26,353 bases of DNA from Lachnospiraceae bacterium (GTDB lineage Bacteria; Bacillota_A; Clostridia; Lachnospirales; Lachnospiraceae). Below are positions 7,407 through 15,150 of this stretch, piece after piece; positions within the stretch are counted from its first letter, which is position 1, and each line of letters opens with the position of its first letter. The stretch covers positions 1-26,353 of the forward strand of contig JAGDBR010000128.1 of the NCBI GenBank assembly GCA_017958935.1, written 5' to 3'. Made by a program: the position numbers and the translations under genes. Below the pieces are notes generated by a model, which saw nothing but the letters and a program-made list of their open reading frames with translations, searched no databases and had not been told where the DNA came from.

Positions 7407-8909
7407 ATGGAGGATCAGAAAACCATTCTGGAAGTCATCCATATGGACAAAAACTTCGGCGTGACCGTCGCGCTGAATGATGTTTCGTTCTCTCTCGAGC
7501 GCGGCTATGTCTACGGACTCATCGGAGAGAACGGCAGCGGGAAATCGACGGTGTCTTCCATCATTGCCGGCATGCAGCCTGCCACGAAAGGCGAGATGAC
7601 CTATAAAGGCAGCCCCTGGAAGCCGTCGTCCATGCTGGAAGCCCAGGAACACGGGATCGGCATGATCGTTCAGGAAGCGGGCACCATTCCGAACATTACC
7701 GTTGCGGAAAACATCTTCCTCGGTCACGAGAAGATGTTCAAGAAAGGCCCGATCATCAACCGTGCGAAACTGACGCAGAAGGCGCAGGAACTCCTGGACG
7801 AGCTGGGGATCAAAGAATTCAGAGCCTCGGACCGTACCGGGCGGCTGGACATGCAGATGCGCAAGATCATCGAGATCGCGAAATGCATGTACTGGAAGCC
7901 GGAGATCCTGATCGTCGACGAAACGTCGACCGCTCTTTCCCTCGAAGGACGTGAATTCCTGTACAAGGTCATGGACAGACAGCGGAAAGAAAACAAGACC
8001 GTCATGTTCATTTCCCACGACTTGGATGAAATGATGGAGCACTGCGACAAACTCACGGTCCTCCGCGACGGCGTAATCATCGGGACGCTGGACAAGAGCG
8101 AGTATGAGCCCAACCGCATCCGGCAGATGATGGTCGGCCGCGAACTGAAGGGCGATTACTACCGCTCCGATTATGAAGGTTATTCCGACGAGGTCGTTCT
8201 CAAAGCGACCGACGTCACGACGCTTCAGGACCTGCTCTGCCTGAACCTGGAGCTTCACAAGGGCGAGATCCTGGGCATCGGCGGTCTGTCCGAATGCGGC
8301 ATGCACACGGTCGGCAAAGCGCTCTTCGGCATCGAGAAGGTGCTGGACGGAGACGTCAAGGTCGCGGACGGGACGGTCATCAAATCCCCGCGCGTCGCGA
8401 TCGACCACAAGATGGCATACGTTTCCAAGAACCGCGATACCGAATCCCTCGGTCTTTCCGGACCGATCGCTGAAAACATTGCTTCCACCGGATACAGGAT
8501 CAACGCTTTCTTCGCAAACCTGATCTCTTTCCGGAAAGAGAAGAAGTACGTTGATCGGCAGATCCGGGATCTTCAGATCAAATGCGCCGGCAAGAACTAC
8601 ATGGTCAACACCCTTTCGGGCGGCAACAAACAGAAGGTCGTTTTCGGCAAATGGGTCGCTTCCGACGCCGAGATTCTCGTTCTTGACTGTCCGACCCGCG
8701 GTATCGACGTCGGTGTAAAGGCTTCCATGTATAAGCTTTTCACCGAGATGAAGAAAGCCGGCAAGGCGATCCTGCTGATTTCCGAAGAATTGCAGGAACT
8801 GATCGGTATGTGCGACCGTATCCTGATCATGAAGGACGGCCGTGTGACCCGCGAAGTCATGCGCCGGGAGAACCCGACCGAAAGCTCCCTCATCGATTAC
8901 ATGATTTAA
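7407..8909 (+). CDS. Sugar ABC transporter ATP-binding protein (CUT2, RbsA/MglA-type, double nucleotide-binding domain)
   Basis: A 500-residue cytoplasmic ATPase that powers the adjacent importer. The start is ATG 7407 after AGGAAGGAG; an in-frame TTG at 7356 has no ribosome site. Domain 1 has Walker A GENGSGKST (G40-T48) and Walker B ILIVDETS, but its signature region reads LDMQMRKIIEIAK instead of an LSGGQ-like motif. Domain 2 (from about residue 260) has the degenerate Walker A usual for this family (GLSECGMHTVGKALFG) and a good signature LSGGNKQKVVFGKW. Its Walker B is ILVLDCPTRGIDVG, with Cys428 where most relatives have Glu. It overlaps the permease ribosome site (AAGGAGG at its stop), so the genes are coupled. 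Confidence 0.93.
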   Translation: MEDQKTILEVIHMDKNFGVTVALNDVSFSLERGYVYGLIGENGSGKSTVSSIIAGMQPATKGEMTYKGSPWKPSSMLEAQEHGIGMIVQEAGTIPNITVAENIFLGHEKMFKKGPIINRAKLTQKAQELLDELGIKEFRASDRTGRLDMQMRKIIEIAKCMYWKPEILIVDETSTALSLEGREFLYKVMDRQRKENKTVMFISHDLDEMMEHCDKLTVLRDGVIIGTLDKSEYEPNRIRQMMVGRELKGDYYRSDYEGYSDEVVLKATDVTTLQDLLCLNLELHKGEILGIGGLSECGMHTVGKALFGIEKVLDGDVKVADGTVIKSPRVAIDHKMAYVSKNRDTESLGLSGPIAENIASTGYRINAFFANLISFRKEKKYVDRQIRDLQIKCAGKNYMVNTLSGGNKQKVVFGKWVASDAEILVLDCPTRGIDVGVKASMYKLFTEMKKAGKAILLISEELQELIGMCDRILIMKDGRVTREVMRRENPTESSLIDYMI

Positions 8910-8923
8910 GGAGGCTGAGAACA

Positions 8924-9895
8924 ATGACCAAGAAAAAAGCCAATCCTGTCAAGAGGATCCTTGAAAGCCGTCTGTTCAGCCAGCTGATGCCTGTCGGGCT
9001 CCTGCTCTTTCTGATCCTGGTATTCGCCGTATTGACGCAGGGACGTCTTCTGAAGCCTGCAAGCCTGAAGATCATCATCGAGGCAGCGCTCATCGTTGCG
9101 ACAGTCTCCACCGGCGGCGCGTTCATTTTCGCTTCCGGCAACGTCAGCCTGTCTCTGGGCGCGACGACGGTCCTGACCGCCACGCTGGCCGTCATGATCT
9201 TCAATGCGACCGGCTCCGTCGCGCTGATGATGATCTCGGCGGTCGTGATCGGCGTGATCCTCATGACCGTTTCCGCGCTGCTCAGTACGGCGCTCGGTGT
9301 CCGCGTCATGTACGTCACGATCGTCATGATGACGATGCTTTCAGCCCTCCAGCAGGCCATTCTCGGCGGCTCGACCGTGGCGATCCCGCACGAGCTGGTC
9401 GTGAGCCTGACGAAAGGCGGGTTCATGTACATCGCTTTCGGCCTGTTGTTCGCTGTCTGCGTTGTTCTTTTCCACTTTACCGACATCGGACGTTCGCTCC
9501 GCTTCATCGGCACTAACAATATCTGTGCGGAACAGACCGGTATCTCCAAGGCGAAATACCTTCTGATCGCTTTCATGATCGCAGGTGTGGGATGCGGGAT
9601 CGGCGCGCTGATCGCCGTCGTGCGCGCCGGCTCTGTCGGAACGAGTACGCTGCCCAGCCTGAACATGGACTGCATGCTCGCACTGGTCCTCGGAGGCATG
9701 TCGATCTTCGGCGGATCAAAGAGTTATGTCTACTCCGGCGTGGTAGGTGCGATCACCGTCGTTGTCCTGAATCAGGGACTTGTGATGCTGGGGGTGGATT
9801 CCACCATCATCCAGGCGATCCGCGGCATTGCGTTCCTTGCGCTTGTCACGATCTCGCAGGTCCGCCCGAAGGGCCTTCCGGCACCTGAAGGCTGA
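8924..9895 (+). CDS. Sugar ABC transporter permease 1 (CUT2, RbsC-type)
   Basis: A 323-residue integral membrane protein with about 8-10 hydrophobic segments and the BPD_transp_2 family pattern: TGGAFIFASGNVSLSLGA near the N-terminus, then RFIGTNNICAEQTGIS (cytoplasmic coupling loop), and MDCMLALVLGGMSIFGGSKSYVYSGVVGA. ATG 8924 is chosen for its AAGGAGG at 8908-8914, overlapping the ATPase stop; the open frame further upstream runs inside the ATPase gene. It forms the membrane channel with the second permease encoded after the binding protein, an arrangement typical of a heterodimeric CUT2 importer. Confidence 0.93.
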   Translation: MTKKKANPVKRILESRLFSQLMPVGLLLFLILVFAVLTQGRLLKPASLKIIIEAALIVATVSTGGAFIFASGNVSLSLGATTVLTATLAVMIFNATGSVALMMISAVVIGVILMTVSALLSTALGVRVMYVTIVMMTMLSALQQAILGGSTVAIPHELVVSLTKGGFMYIAFGLLFAVCVVLFHFTDIGRSLRFIGTNNICAEQTGISKAKYLLIAFMIAGVGCGIGALIAVVRAGSVGTSTLPSLNMDCMLALVLGGMSIFGGSKSYVYSGVVGAITVVVLNQGLVMLGVDSTIIQAIRGIAFLALVTISQVRPKGLPAPEG

Positions 9896-9906
9896 CAAAG
9901 GTTCCA

Positions 9907-9950
9907 TGCGGAGTCTTTCCGCAGAAACATAAATACCCTGCAAAGCAGGG
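9907..9950 (+). other. Two small hairpins before the binding-protein gene
   Basis: TGCGGA/TCCGCA (9907-9912, 9918-9923) and CCCTGC-AAA-GCAGGG (9936-9950) lie between permease 1 and the binding protein. The second ends one base before the A-rich ribosome site AAAAGGAGAG. They may protect a processed binding-protein mRNA from the 5' side. Confidence 0.45.
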
Positions 9951-9963
9951 AAAAGGAGAGAGT

Positions 9964-11190
9964 ATGAAGAAAATCATCGCTTTGTTACTGGCGGTTGTCA
10001 TGGTATTCAGCATGGCGGCCTGCAACAACTCCAATGGAGGAGAAAACAAGAAGCACAAGATCGGTGTTGCGAACGTTCACAGCGGCGAGAGCTGGGAGAT
10101 CGCGAAGACCTATCTGGAAAAAGTCGTTGCGCCTGCTTACAACTTCGAGTTCATTTTTTCTGAAGTTCTGTCGGACGCCAACGGCCTGATCGCCTTCATG
10201 GAGCAGTGCTATGCTGCAGGCTGTGACGGCATCATCAACCTGGTCACTTCCAACGATGCCATTGCCCAGGGCGCCCGCAAGGCGGAAGAGTGGGGCATGT
10301 GGTTCGCTATCGAGAACTCCGCATACGTTGAAGAAGTCAGCACGCTGTCTCATAACCTCGGCCATGTCGGCGCCGGTCCGGAAGCCGTCGGCGAAGCTTA
10401 CAAGAAAGCGTTTGCAAACTATCTGTCTGACGGAAAGCCGCACTCCGTCATCCTGTTCGAAGGCGCTGCAGTCGGCGGTGACAAGGGACAGGGCGCTGCT
10501 TCCCATTTCTATTCCGCAGTCGGTGTCCTGGAAGCGTTCCAGGAAGCGTATAACCTCACGTACGACGCTCCGATCGCGGATCTTGTCAACAACCAGAACC
10601 CCGGTGAAGTCAACACCGGCAACCCGGATGTCCACATCTACCTGTATCCGGGCCGCAATCCGGCCGACGCTGTCACCGCGCTGAGCCCGGTCCTTCAGTC
10701 CGGCACCTACGACATCTTTGCGGCGGTCTTCTCGTTCGCGGCGTTCACGAATGCCATTGACGAAGTGGAGAAGGCACTGGGCAAGGATATCAAGATCATC
10801 GGCACCGCACAGATCGAAGCACAGACCAAGACCGGTTTCACCACCACGGATTCCACCGGCGACTCCGTTCTGAACTCTGCCATCCTGAATGACCTTCCGA
10901 TCGCGCTCGGAACCAAGTGCATCATGCTGAAGCATGCCTTTGAAGGCCGTGCCGACGCGATGAAGGATAACGGCAAGACCGTGTTCATGGGTGTCCGTTC
11001 CTGGGCCGTCAACGGCGCAGACGTCTATTCCAAGATGGAGAAGCTGAACACGACGCCTGAGCTCTATGTCCTGAGCAAAGACAAGCTGGAAGAGTTTGGA
11101 AAGGCAGGCGTCACCTGGAAAGATCTCGACAAGTTCCTCGAGCAGATCGCAGACGTTGATTATGTTCTCGGGCTGAAGGGTCTGAAATAA
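9964..11190 (+). CDS. Sugar ABC transporter substrate-binding lipoprotein (CUT2-type)
   Basis: A 408-residue lipoprotein: KK, a hydrophobic stretch, then lipobox SMAAC with Cys20, followed by a flexible NNSNGGENKK linker. The mature part begins HKIGVANVHSGESWEIAKTYLEK and shows type I periplasmic-binding-protein features (GCDGIINLVTSNDAIAQGARKA, a central hinge region, KIIGTAQIEAQTKTGF). It is therefore tethered outside the membrane and delivers sugar to the two permeases. Placement between the two permeases is unusual, since the binding protein is more often first or last. The ribosome site AAAAGGAGAG is strong. The ligand cannot be deduced; the neighbouring GH2 and GH3 genes suggest a glycoside or oligosaccharide. 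Confidence 0.92.
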   Translation: MKKIIALLLAVVMVFSMAACNNSNGGENKKHKIGVANVHSGESWEIAKTYLEKVVAPAYNFEFIFSEVLSDANGLIAFMEQCYAAGCDGIINLVTSNDAIAQGARKAEEWGMWFAIENSAYVEEVSTLSHNLGHVGAGPEAVGEAYKKAFANYLSDGKPHSVILFEGAAVGGDKGQGAASHFYSAVGVLEAFQEAYNLTYDAPIADLVNNQNPGEVNTGNPDVHIYLYPGRNPADAVTALSPVLQSGTYDIFAAVFSFAAFTNAIDEVEKALGKDIKIIGTAQIEAQTKTGFTTTDSTGDSVLNSAILNDLPIALGTKCIMLKHAFEGRADAMKDNGKTVFMGVRSWAVNGADVYSKMEKLNTTPELYVLSKDKLEEFGKAGVTWKDLDKFLEQIADVDYVLGLKGLK

Positions 11191-11213
11191 CCGTCAGAAC
11201 ACACCGACCTGTT

Positions 11214-11237
11214 CCCCGGAAGCTACGGCTTCCGGGG
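11214..11237 (+). other. Very stable UACG-tetraloop hairpin after the binding-protein gene
   Basis: CCCCGGAAGC (11214-11223) pairs perfectly with GCTTCCGGGG (11228-11237) around loop TACG, closed by C-G. This is a classic UNCG tetraloop in RNA. There is no T-run after it, so it looks like a 3' RNA-stabilising or attenuating element that raises binding-protein output above the following permease. Confidence 0.65.
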
Positions 11238-11261
11238 GAGAAGAAGACAAGAGGTGAACTT

Positions 11262-12278
11262 ATGAAAAAGCGCAGCAAAATCAAGGATATCCTGTTCACA
11301 CTGGCGTTCCCGGTCATTACCTGGGCCGTCATGGAGCTCATCTGCTGGATCTTCAAAGGCCAGCATGTGATCTCCAGCCCGCTGGATGTGAAGACCCTCA
11401 TCAGAAACGCCGGCATCGCGGCGGTGACCGCTTTCGCGCTGTCCTTTAACCTGAAGGAAGGCCGTTTCGACCTTTCCCTCGGTGCACAGCGTCTGGCCGG
11501 GACCATCATCGGCGGCATGGTCGCCATCGCTCTCGGTCTGTCCGGACTCTGGGTCCTGGTATTCGCCGTTCTCTTCGGATTCGTTTTCGGATTCCTGACG
11601 GGCATGGCATTCATCGGACTCCGCGTTCCGCCCATGGTCCTCGGCGTCGGCATGGCGCTGATCTGGGAAGTCATTCCCTACGTGATATCCGGCGGCAAAG
11701 GCCTGAACCTTTTCGGCGTGGAAGGTATGACCATCCTGACCGAAAGCTGGTTCCAGATCCTGGTCGTCGTCCTGATGGCTGTGCTGGTATTCGTTCTGAT
11801 GAACTACACGCGGCTCGGCTATGAGACCAAGGCCGTGCAGGGGTCCCAGCTGATCGCGAGGAACAGCGGCATCAACATTTTCCGCCATGCGGTGGAATGC
11901 TATGTCCTGGCCGGCGGTCTGGTCTGCATCGCGGGTGTTCTGGATGTGTCCTATACCACCCAGATGGGCGCGAACCTCGGCAACATCTCCAACGGCGTCG
12001 TCACTGCGAATATGTTCGCCATGATCCTCGGCAGCTACATCGGCGAACGTTCCGACTCTTCCGTCGGGATCATCACTGCCGCGTTCACGCTGCAGATCTT
12101 CAAGTACGGGCTGTCGATCCTGGAGTTCTCGGATCCGCTGAACTCCGTCATCAACATGCTGATCTTCATCGGTTTCCTGGTCTTCCAGGCGAACCGGCAC
12201 AAGCTCTCTCTGGCGAAGGCCAGAAAGGCACGTATCGCGCTTGCTCAGAAGTTCAAGGCTGACAGGGCTGCCGCATAA
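11262..12278 (+). CDS. Sugar ABC transporter permease 2 (CUT2, RbsC-type)
   Basis: A 338-residue membrane protein of the same BPD_transp_2 family as the gene at 8924: NAGIAAVTAFALSFNLKEGRFDLSLGAQ near the N-terminus, the coupling-loop segment YETKAVQGSQLIARNSGINIF, and VTANMFAMILGSYIGERSDSSVGI near the C-terminus. It ends in a basic cytoplasmic tail (KLSLAKARKARIALAQKFKADRAAA). The ribosome site GAGGTG precedes ATG 11262. With permease 1 it probably forms a heterodimer. It is the last transporter gene before the hydrolase genes. Confidence 0.92.
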   Translation: MKKRSKIKDILFTLAFPVITWAVMELICWIFKGQHVISSPLDVKTLIRNAGIAAVTAFALSFNLKEGRFDLSLGAQRLAGTIIGGMVAIALGLSGLWVLVFAVLFGFVFGFLTGMAFIGLRVPPMVLGVGMALIWEVIPYVISGGKGLNLFGVEGMTILTESWFQILVVVLMAVLVFVLMNYTRLGYETKAVQGSQLIARNSGINIFRHAVECYVLAGGLVCIAGVLDVSYTTQMGANLGNISNGVVTANMFAMILGSYIGERSDSSVGIITAAFTLQIFKYGLSILEFSDPLNSVINMLIFIGFLVFQANRHKLSLAKARKARIALAQKFKADRAAA

Positions 12279-12290
12279 TCGTTAACAGAC

Positions 12291-12330
12291 GGGCCGCCCG
12301 ATCCGATCGATCTGATCGGTCCGGCGGCCC
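12291..12330 (+). terminator. Weak terminator or attenuator between transporter and GH3 gene
   Basis: GGGCCGCC (12291-12298) pairs with GGCGGCCC (12323-12330), with inner GATC-rich pairing. The tail is TTATCG, a poor T-run, so partial read-through into the glycosidase genes is likely. Confidence 0.55.
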
Positions 12331-12357
12331 TTATCGTAATGAAACAAGGAGAATTCC

Positions 12358-14079
12358 ATGGTCGATCTTACAAAGAAACCATTTGACTTAAATGAGGAAC
12401 AGATCAGCTGGGTCGAAGAGACCTTCGCTTCCATGACACTGGAAGAGAAGATCGGACAGCTGTTCATCTGCATGAACTGGGACCACCGGGAAGAGCAGTA
12501 TCGGAAGATGGTCGAGCGCTTCCATGTGGGCGGAATCCGCTGGCAGGGCGGCTCGCTGAAGGAACAGTATGACCAGAACAAGTATTACATGGAGCATTCG
12601 AAGATCCCGGTGCTGATTGCGGCCAATCTGGAAGCGGGCGCCGAGAAGTCCATCAACGGCGGAACGCTCCTGGCGCCCGGGCCTGCCATGGGTGCCGGCG
12701 GTCCGGAAGTCGCCCGTCTCATGGCGGACAAAGCGGCGGAGGAAGCCAAAGCGGTCGGCGTGAACTGGACCTTTGCGCCGATTACCGACGTGGTCTACAA
12801 CTGGCGCAATACCATCGTCAACAACCGCGCTTTCGGCAATGACCCGGACGGGATCATCGCTGATTCGCTTGCATACATGGAAGGTGCCCATAAGCACGGG
12901 ATCGCCTGCTGCTGCAAGCATTTTCCGGGTGACGGCGTCGAAGAGCGCGACCATCATCTTGTCATGGGCTGCAACGACCTTTCCGTCGAAGAGTGGGAAG
13001 AATCGTTCGGCAAGGTCTACCGGGCCGTGTTCGAAGCAGGCGTGGAAAGCGTCATGGTCGGCCATATCTGCATGCCGGCGTGGCAGAAAAAACTGAATCC
13101 CGCGCTCACAGACGAGGATATCATGCCGGCGACGCTTTCGCCGGAACTCGTGACCGGCGTGCTCCGCGGCCATCTCGGCTTCAACGGACTGATCACCACC
13201 GACGCCTCTCACATGGCCGGCCTTTCCACCGCGGCGCCGCGTTCCGTGCAGGTGCCCGGGACCATCGCCGCCGGCTGCGACATGTTCCTGTTCTTCAATG
13301 ATCCGGAAGAAGACTACGGATACATGATGGACGGCTATAGGAAAGGCATCATTACCGAAGAACGCCTTTCGGACGCGGTACACCGTATCCTGGGCCTGAA
13401 GGCGAAACTGAACCTTCATCATTATGTGTTCCCGTCCGAAGAAGGCCTGAAAGCCGTTGGATGTGAAGAGCACCATGAAGCCGCCGCCGTCTGCGCGGAT
13501 AAGGCCGTGACCCTCGTGAAAGATACGCAGCACATCCTGCCCATCGATCCTGCGAAGCGCCCACGCGCCGCCCTGTACTATGTGGAGAGCGCGCCGGTCA
13601 GCCTGCTGAACGGTCCGGACAAGTCGAAGCAGATCGTTATCGAAGAACTCGAGCGCGCCGGATTCACCGTAGATGCCCATGAAGACTATTACGAGATGGA
13701 ATGCCGGCAGATGTCGCCTGCAAATGCGTTCCGGATCATGGACACGCCTCCGGTCGAGGAATTCAAGAAGAAATACGACGTGGTCTTCATGTTCGTCCAT
13801 ATGAAGGGTTATGCGCAGGAGAACAACGTGCGGCTCAAATGGTCCGCCGCTCATTCCTCCGAGCTTCCGTGGTTCGTCCATGAAGTGCCGACCGTCGGTG
13901 TTTCGCTGAATTATACCAATCATCTTTACGATCTTCCGATGCTCAAGACGTTCGTCAACGCTTATGCGCCGACCCGGGAGTACATCCGCGCGGCCGTTGA
14001 GAAGATCACCGGAAAGAGCGCGTTCAACGGCAAGGCCAATGACCTTGTCTGGTGCGGCCGCTGGGATACCAGAAGATGA
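12358..14079 (+). CDS. Glycoside hydrolase family 3 protein
   Basis: A 573-residue protein without a signal peptide, hence cytoplasmic. The N-terminal TIM barrel (about residues 25-350) contains LEEKIGQLFIC, IPVLIAANLEAG, CKHFPGDG (K187-H188) followed by ERDHH (D198, H199, H200), and HLGFNGLITTDASHMAGL with D282 as likely nucleophile. The DHH loop resembles the Asp-His acid/base loop of NagZ-type GH3 enzymes, but the usual GHG is GDG here. A C-terminal alpha/beta domain follows (EAAAVCADKAVTLVKDTQHILPI, also typical of GH3). The exact glycoside cleaved is unknown; both N-acetylhexosaminidase-like and beta-glucosidase-like activities are possible. ATG 12358 follows CAAGGAG. Confidence 0.88.
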   Translation: MVDLTKKPFDLNEEQISWVEETFASMTLEEKIGQLFICMNWDHREEQYRKMVERFHVGGIRWQGGSLKEQYDQNKYYMEHSKIPVLIAANLEAGAEKSINGGTLLAPGPAMGAGGPEVARLMADKAAEEAKAVGVNWTFAPITDVVYNWRNTIVNNRAFGNDPDGIIADSLAYMEGAHKHGIACCCKHFPGDGVEERDHHLVMGCNDLSVEEWEESFGKVYRAVFEAGVESVMVGHICMPAWQKKLNPALTDEDIMPATLSPELVTGVLRGHLGFNGLITTDASHMAGLSTAAPRSVQVPGTIAAGCDMFLFFNDPEEDYGYMMDGYRKGIITEERLSDAVHRILGLKAKLNLHHYVFPSEEGLKAVGCEEHHEAAAVCADKAVTLVKDTQHILPIDPAKRPRAALYYVESAPVSLLNGPDKSKQIVIEELERAGFTVDAHEDYYEMECRQMSPANAFRIMDTPPVEEFKKKYDVVFMFVHMKGYAQENNVRLKWSAAHSSELPWFVHEVPTVGVSLNYTNHLYDLPMLKTFVNAYAPTREYIRAAVEKITGKSAFNGKANDLVWCGRWDTRR

Positions 14080-14090
14080 TCCTGAAAGAG

Positions 14091-14129
14091 CGTCTGCCGC
14101 TGATGCTGACATGCCGTCAACGGCAGGCG
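14091..14129 (+). other. Nested hairpin between GH3 and esterase genes
   Basis: CGTCTGCCG (14091-14099) pairs with CGGCAGGCG (14121-14129), enclosing a second stem TGAC/GTCA. Only TTT follows, so it is probably a partial attenuator or RNA-stability element. Confidence 0.45.
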
Positions 14130-14162
14130 TTTCCATAAAACTGTGAACGGAGCGGAGAAGAA

Positions 14163-15146
14163 GTGAACTGTCTGAAGATCCATCTTGAACCGAACGGGGC
14201 CCTGCTGACCGGATTTCTTTATGATCCGAGCGTGACGCTTCCGGAATCTTTCTCAAAGCCGGCGGTCCTCGTTTTTCCGGGCGGTGCCTATCGCCACTGT
14301 GTGGACAAGGAAGCCGACCCTGTTGCCATGGCTTATGCTGCAAAGGGGTTCAATGCCTTCGTGCTCCGCTATTCCGTGACAGGGAACGACACACCCGGCT
14401 GTCCTGTGAAAACGGAAGCGGAAGTTTTTGACTGCGCGCTCGAGGACGCGAAGAGCGCCATGCGCTATCTCAGGGAACACGCCAGGACGCTCCATATCGA
14501 TCCGGAGCGCATCGCGACCGTCGGCTTCTCGGCAGGGGCGAACCTGAGCGCTTCGCTGAACATCAGGACAGAAGAGAAGGCTTCCGCCATGATCCTGGGG
14601 TACGGCGCATTTGGGGAAGACCGGAACATCGGGAACGTGAAGACGCTTCCGCTTCTGGAACACGTGGATCGGGACACTCCGCCCGCATTCCTGTTCGCGA
14701 CGCAGCCCGACTCGATCGTGGCCGTTTCAAACACACTGCAGATGGCTTCGGCGCTCAATGAAGCCGGCGTTCCCATGGAAAGCCACGTCTTCGTGACCGG
14801 CGACCACGGCCTTGCGCTTGCGAACCGAACGACCGGAGACGAGAATCCGGACGTTGAAAAATGGCTGGACATGAGCGTAGCGTTTCTCCGGCACATATGG
14901 TCCGGGAAGAAGCTCCTCTGGGGCAGCCTTCAGGACAAACATCCGGGCCTCGACACACGCTGCGACATCCTTTCCGCGAATCCCCGCGCACGGAAGATCA
15001 TCGCGAAGTATTTCCCCGATAAAACGGAGATGCTGACCGCGAATCCTTTTTTCAGCTATATCAGTTTCCGCCGCTTCGCATTTCTTCTGGGACTGGACGA
15101 GGAAAACGTGAAGAACGTGGAGAAAGAACTCAACGCATTGGACTGA
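14163..15146 (+). CDS. Alpha/beta hydrolase, carbohydrate-esterase-like, with C-terminal helical module
   Basis: A 327-residue cytoplasmic protein starting at GTG 14163 (GGAG 11 bases upstream; no better in-frame ATG). The catalytic domain (about residues 1-240) has oxyanion motif FPGGAYRHC, nucleophile elbow GFSAGAN (S123), acid QPDS (D183) and GDHGL (H215), in the order of a BD-FAE/acetylxylan-esterase-like fold. It probably removes acetyl or other acyl groups from imported sugars. Residues about 245-327 form an extra tail (DTRCDILSANPRARKIIAKYF ending ENVKNVEKELNALD) that resembles the tail of the next enzyme. Its stop is 4 bases before the GH2 start, so the two are coupled. Confidence 0.85.
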   Translation: MNCLKIHLEPNGALLTGFLYDPSVTLPESFSKPAVLVFPGGAYRHCVDKEADPVAMAYAAKGFNAFVLRYSVTGNDTPGCPVKTEAEVFDCALEDAKSAMRYLREHARTLHIDPERIATVGFSAGANLSASLNIRTEEKASAMILGYGAFGEDRNIGNVKTLPLLEHVDRDTPPAFLFATQPDSIVAVSNTLQMASALNEAGVPMESHVFVTGDHGLALANRTTGDENPDVEKWLDMSVAFLRHIWSGKKLLWGSLQDKHPGLDTRCDILSANPRARKIIAKYFPDKTEMLTANPFFSYISFRRFAFLLGLDEENVKNVEKELNALD

Positions 15147-15150
15147 GACC

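Noticed and set aside
12388..14343. A 651-codon open frame on the minus strand opposite the GH3 gene
   Set aside because: The translation is low-complexity and rich in His/Arg/Asp with no domain, while the plus strand carries a well-supported GH3 protein.
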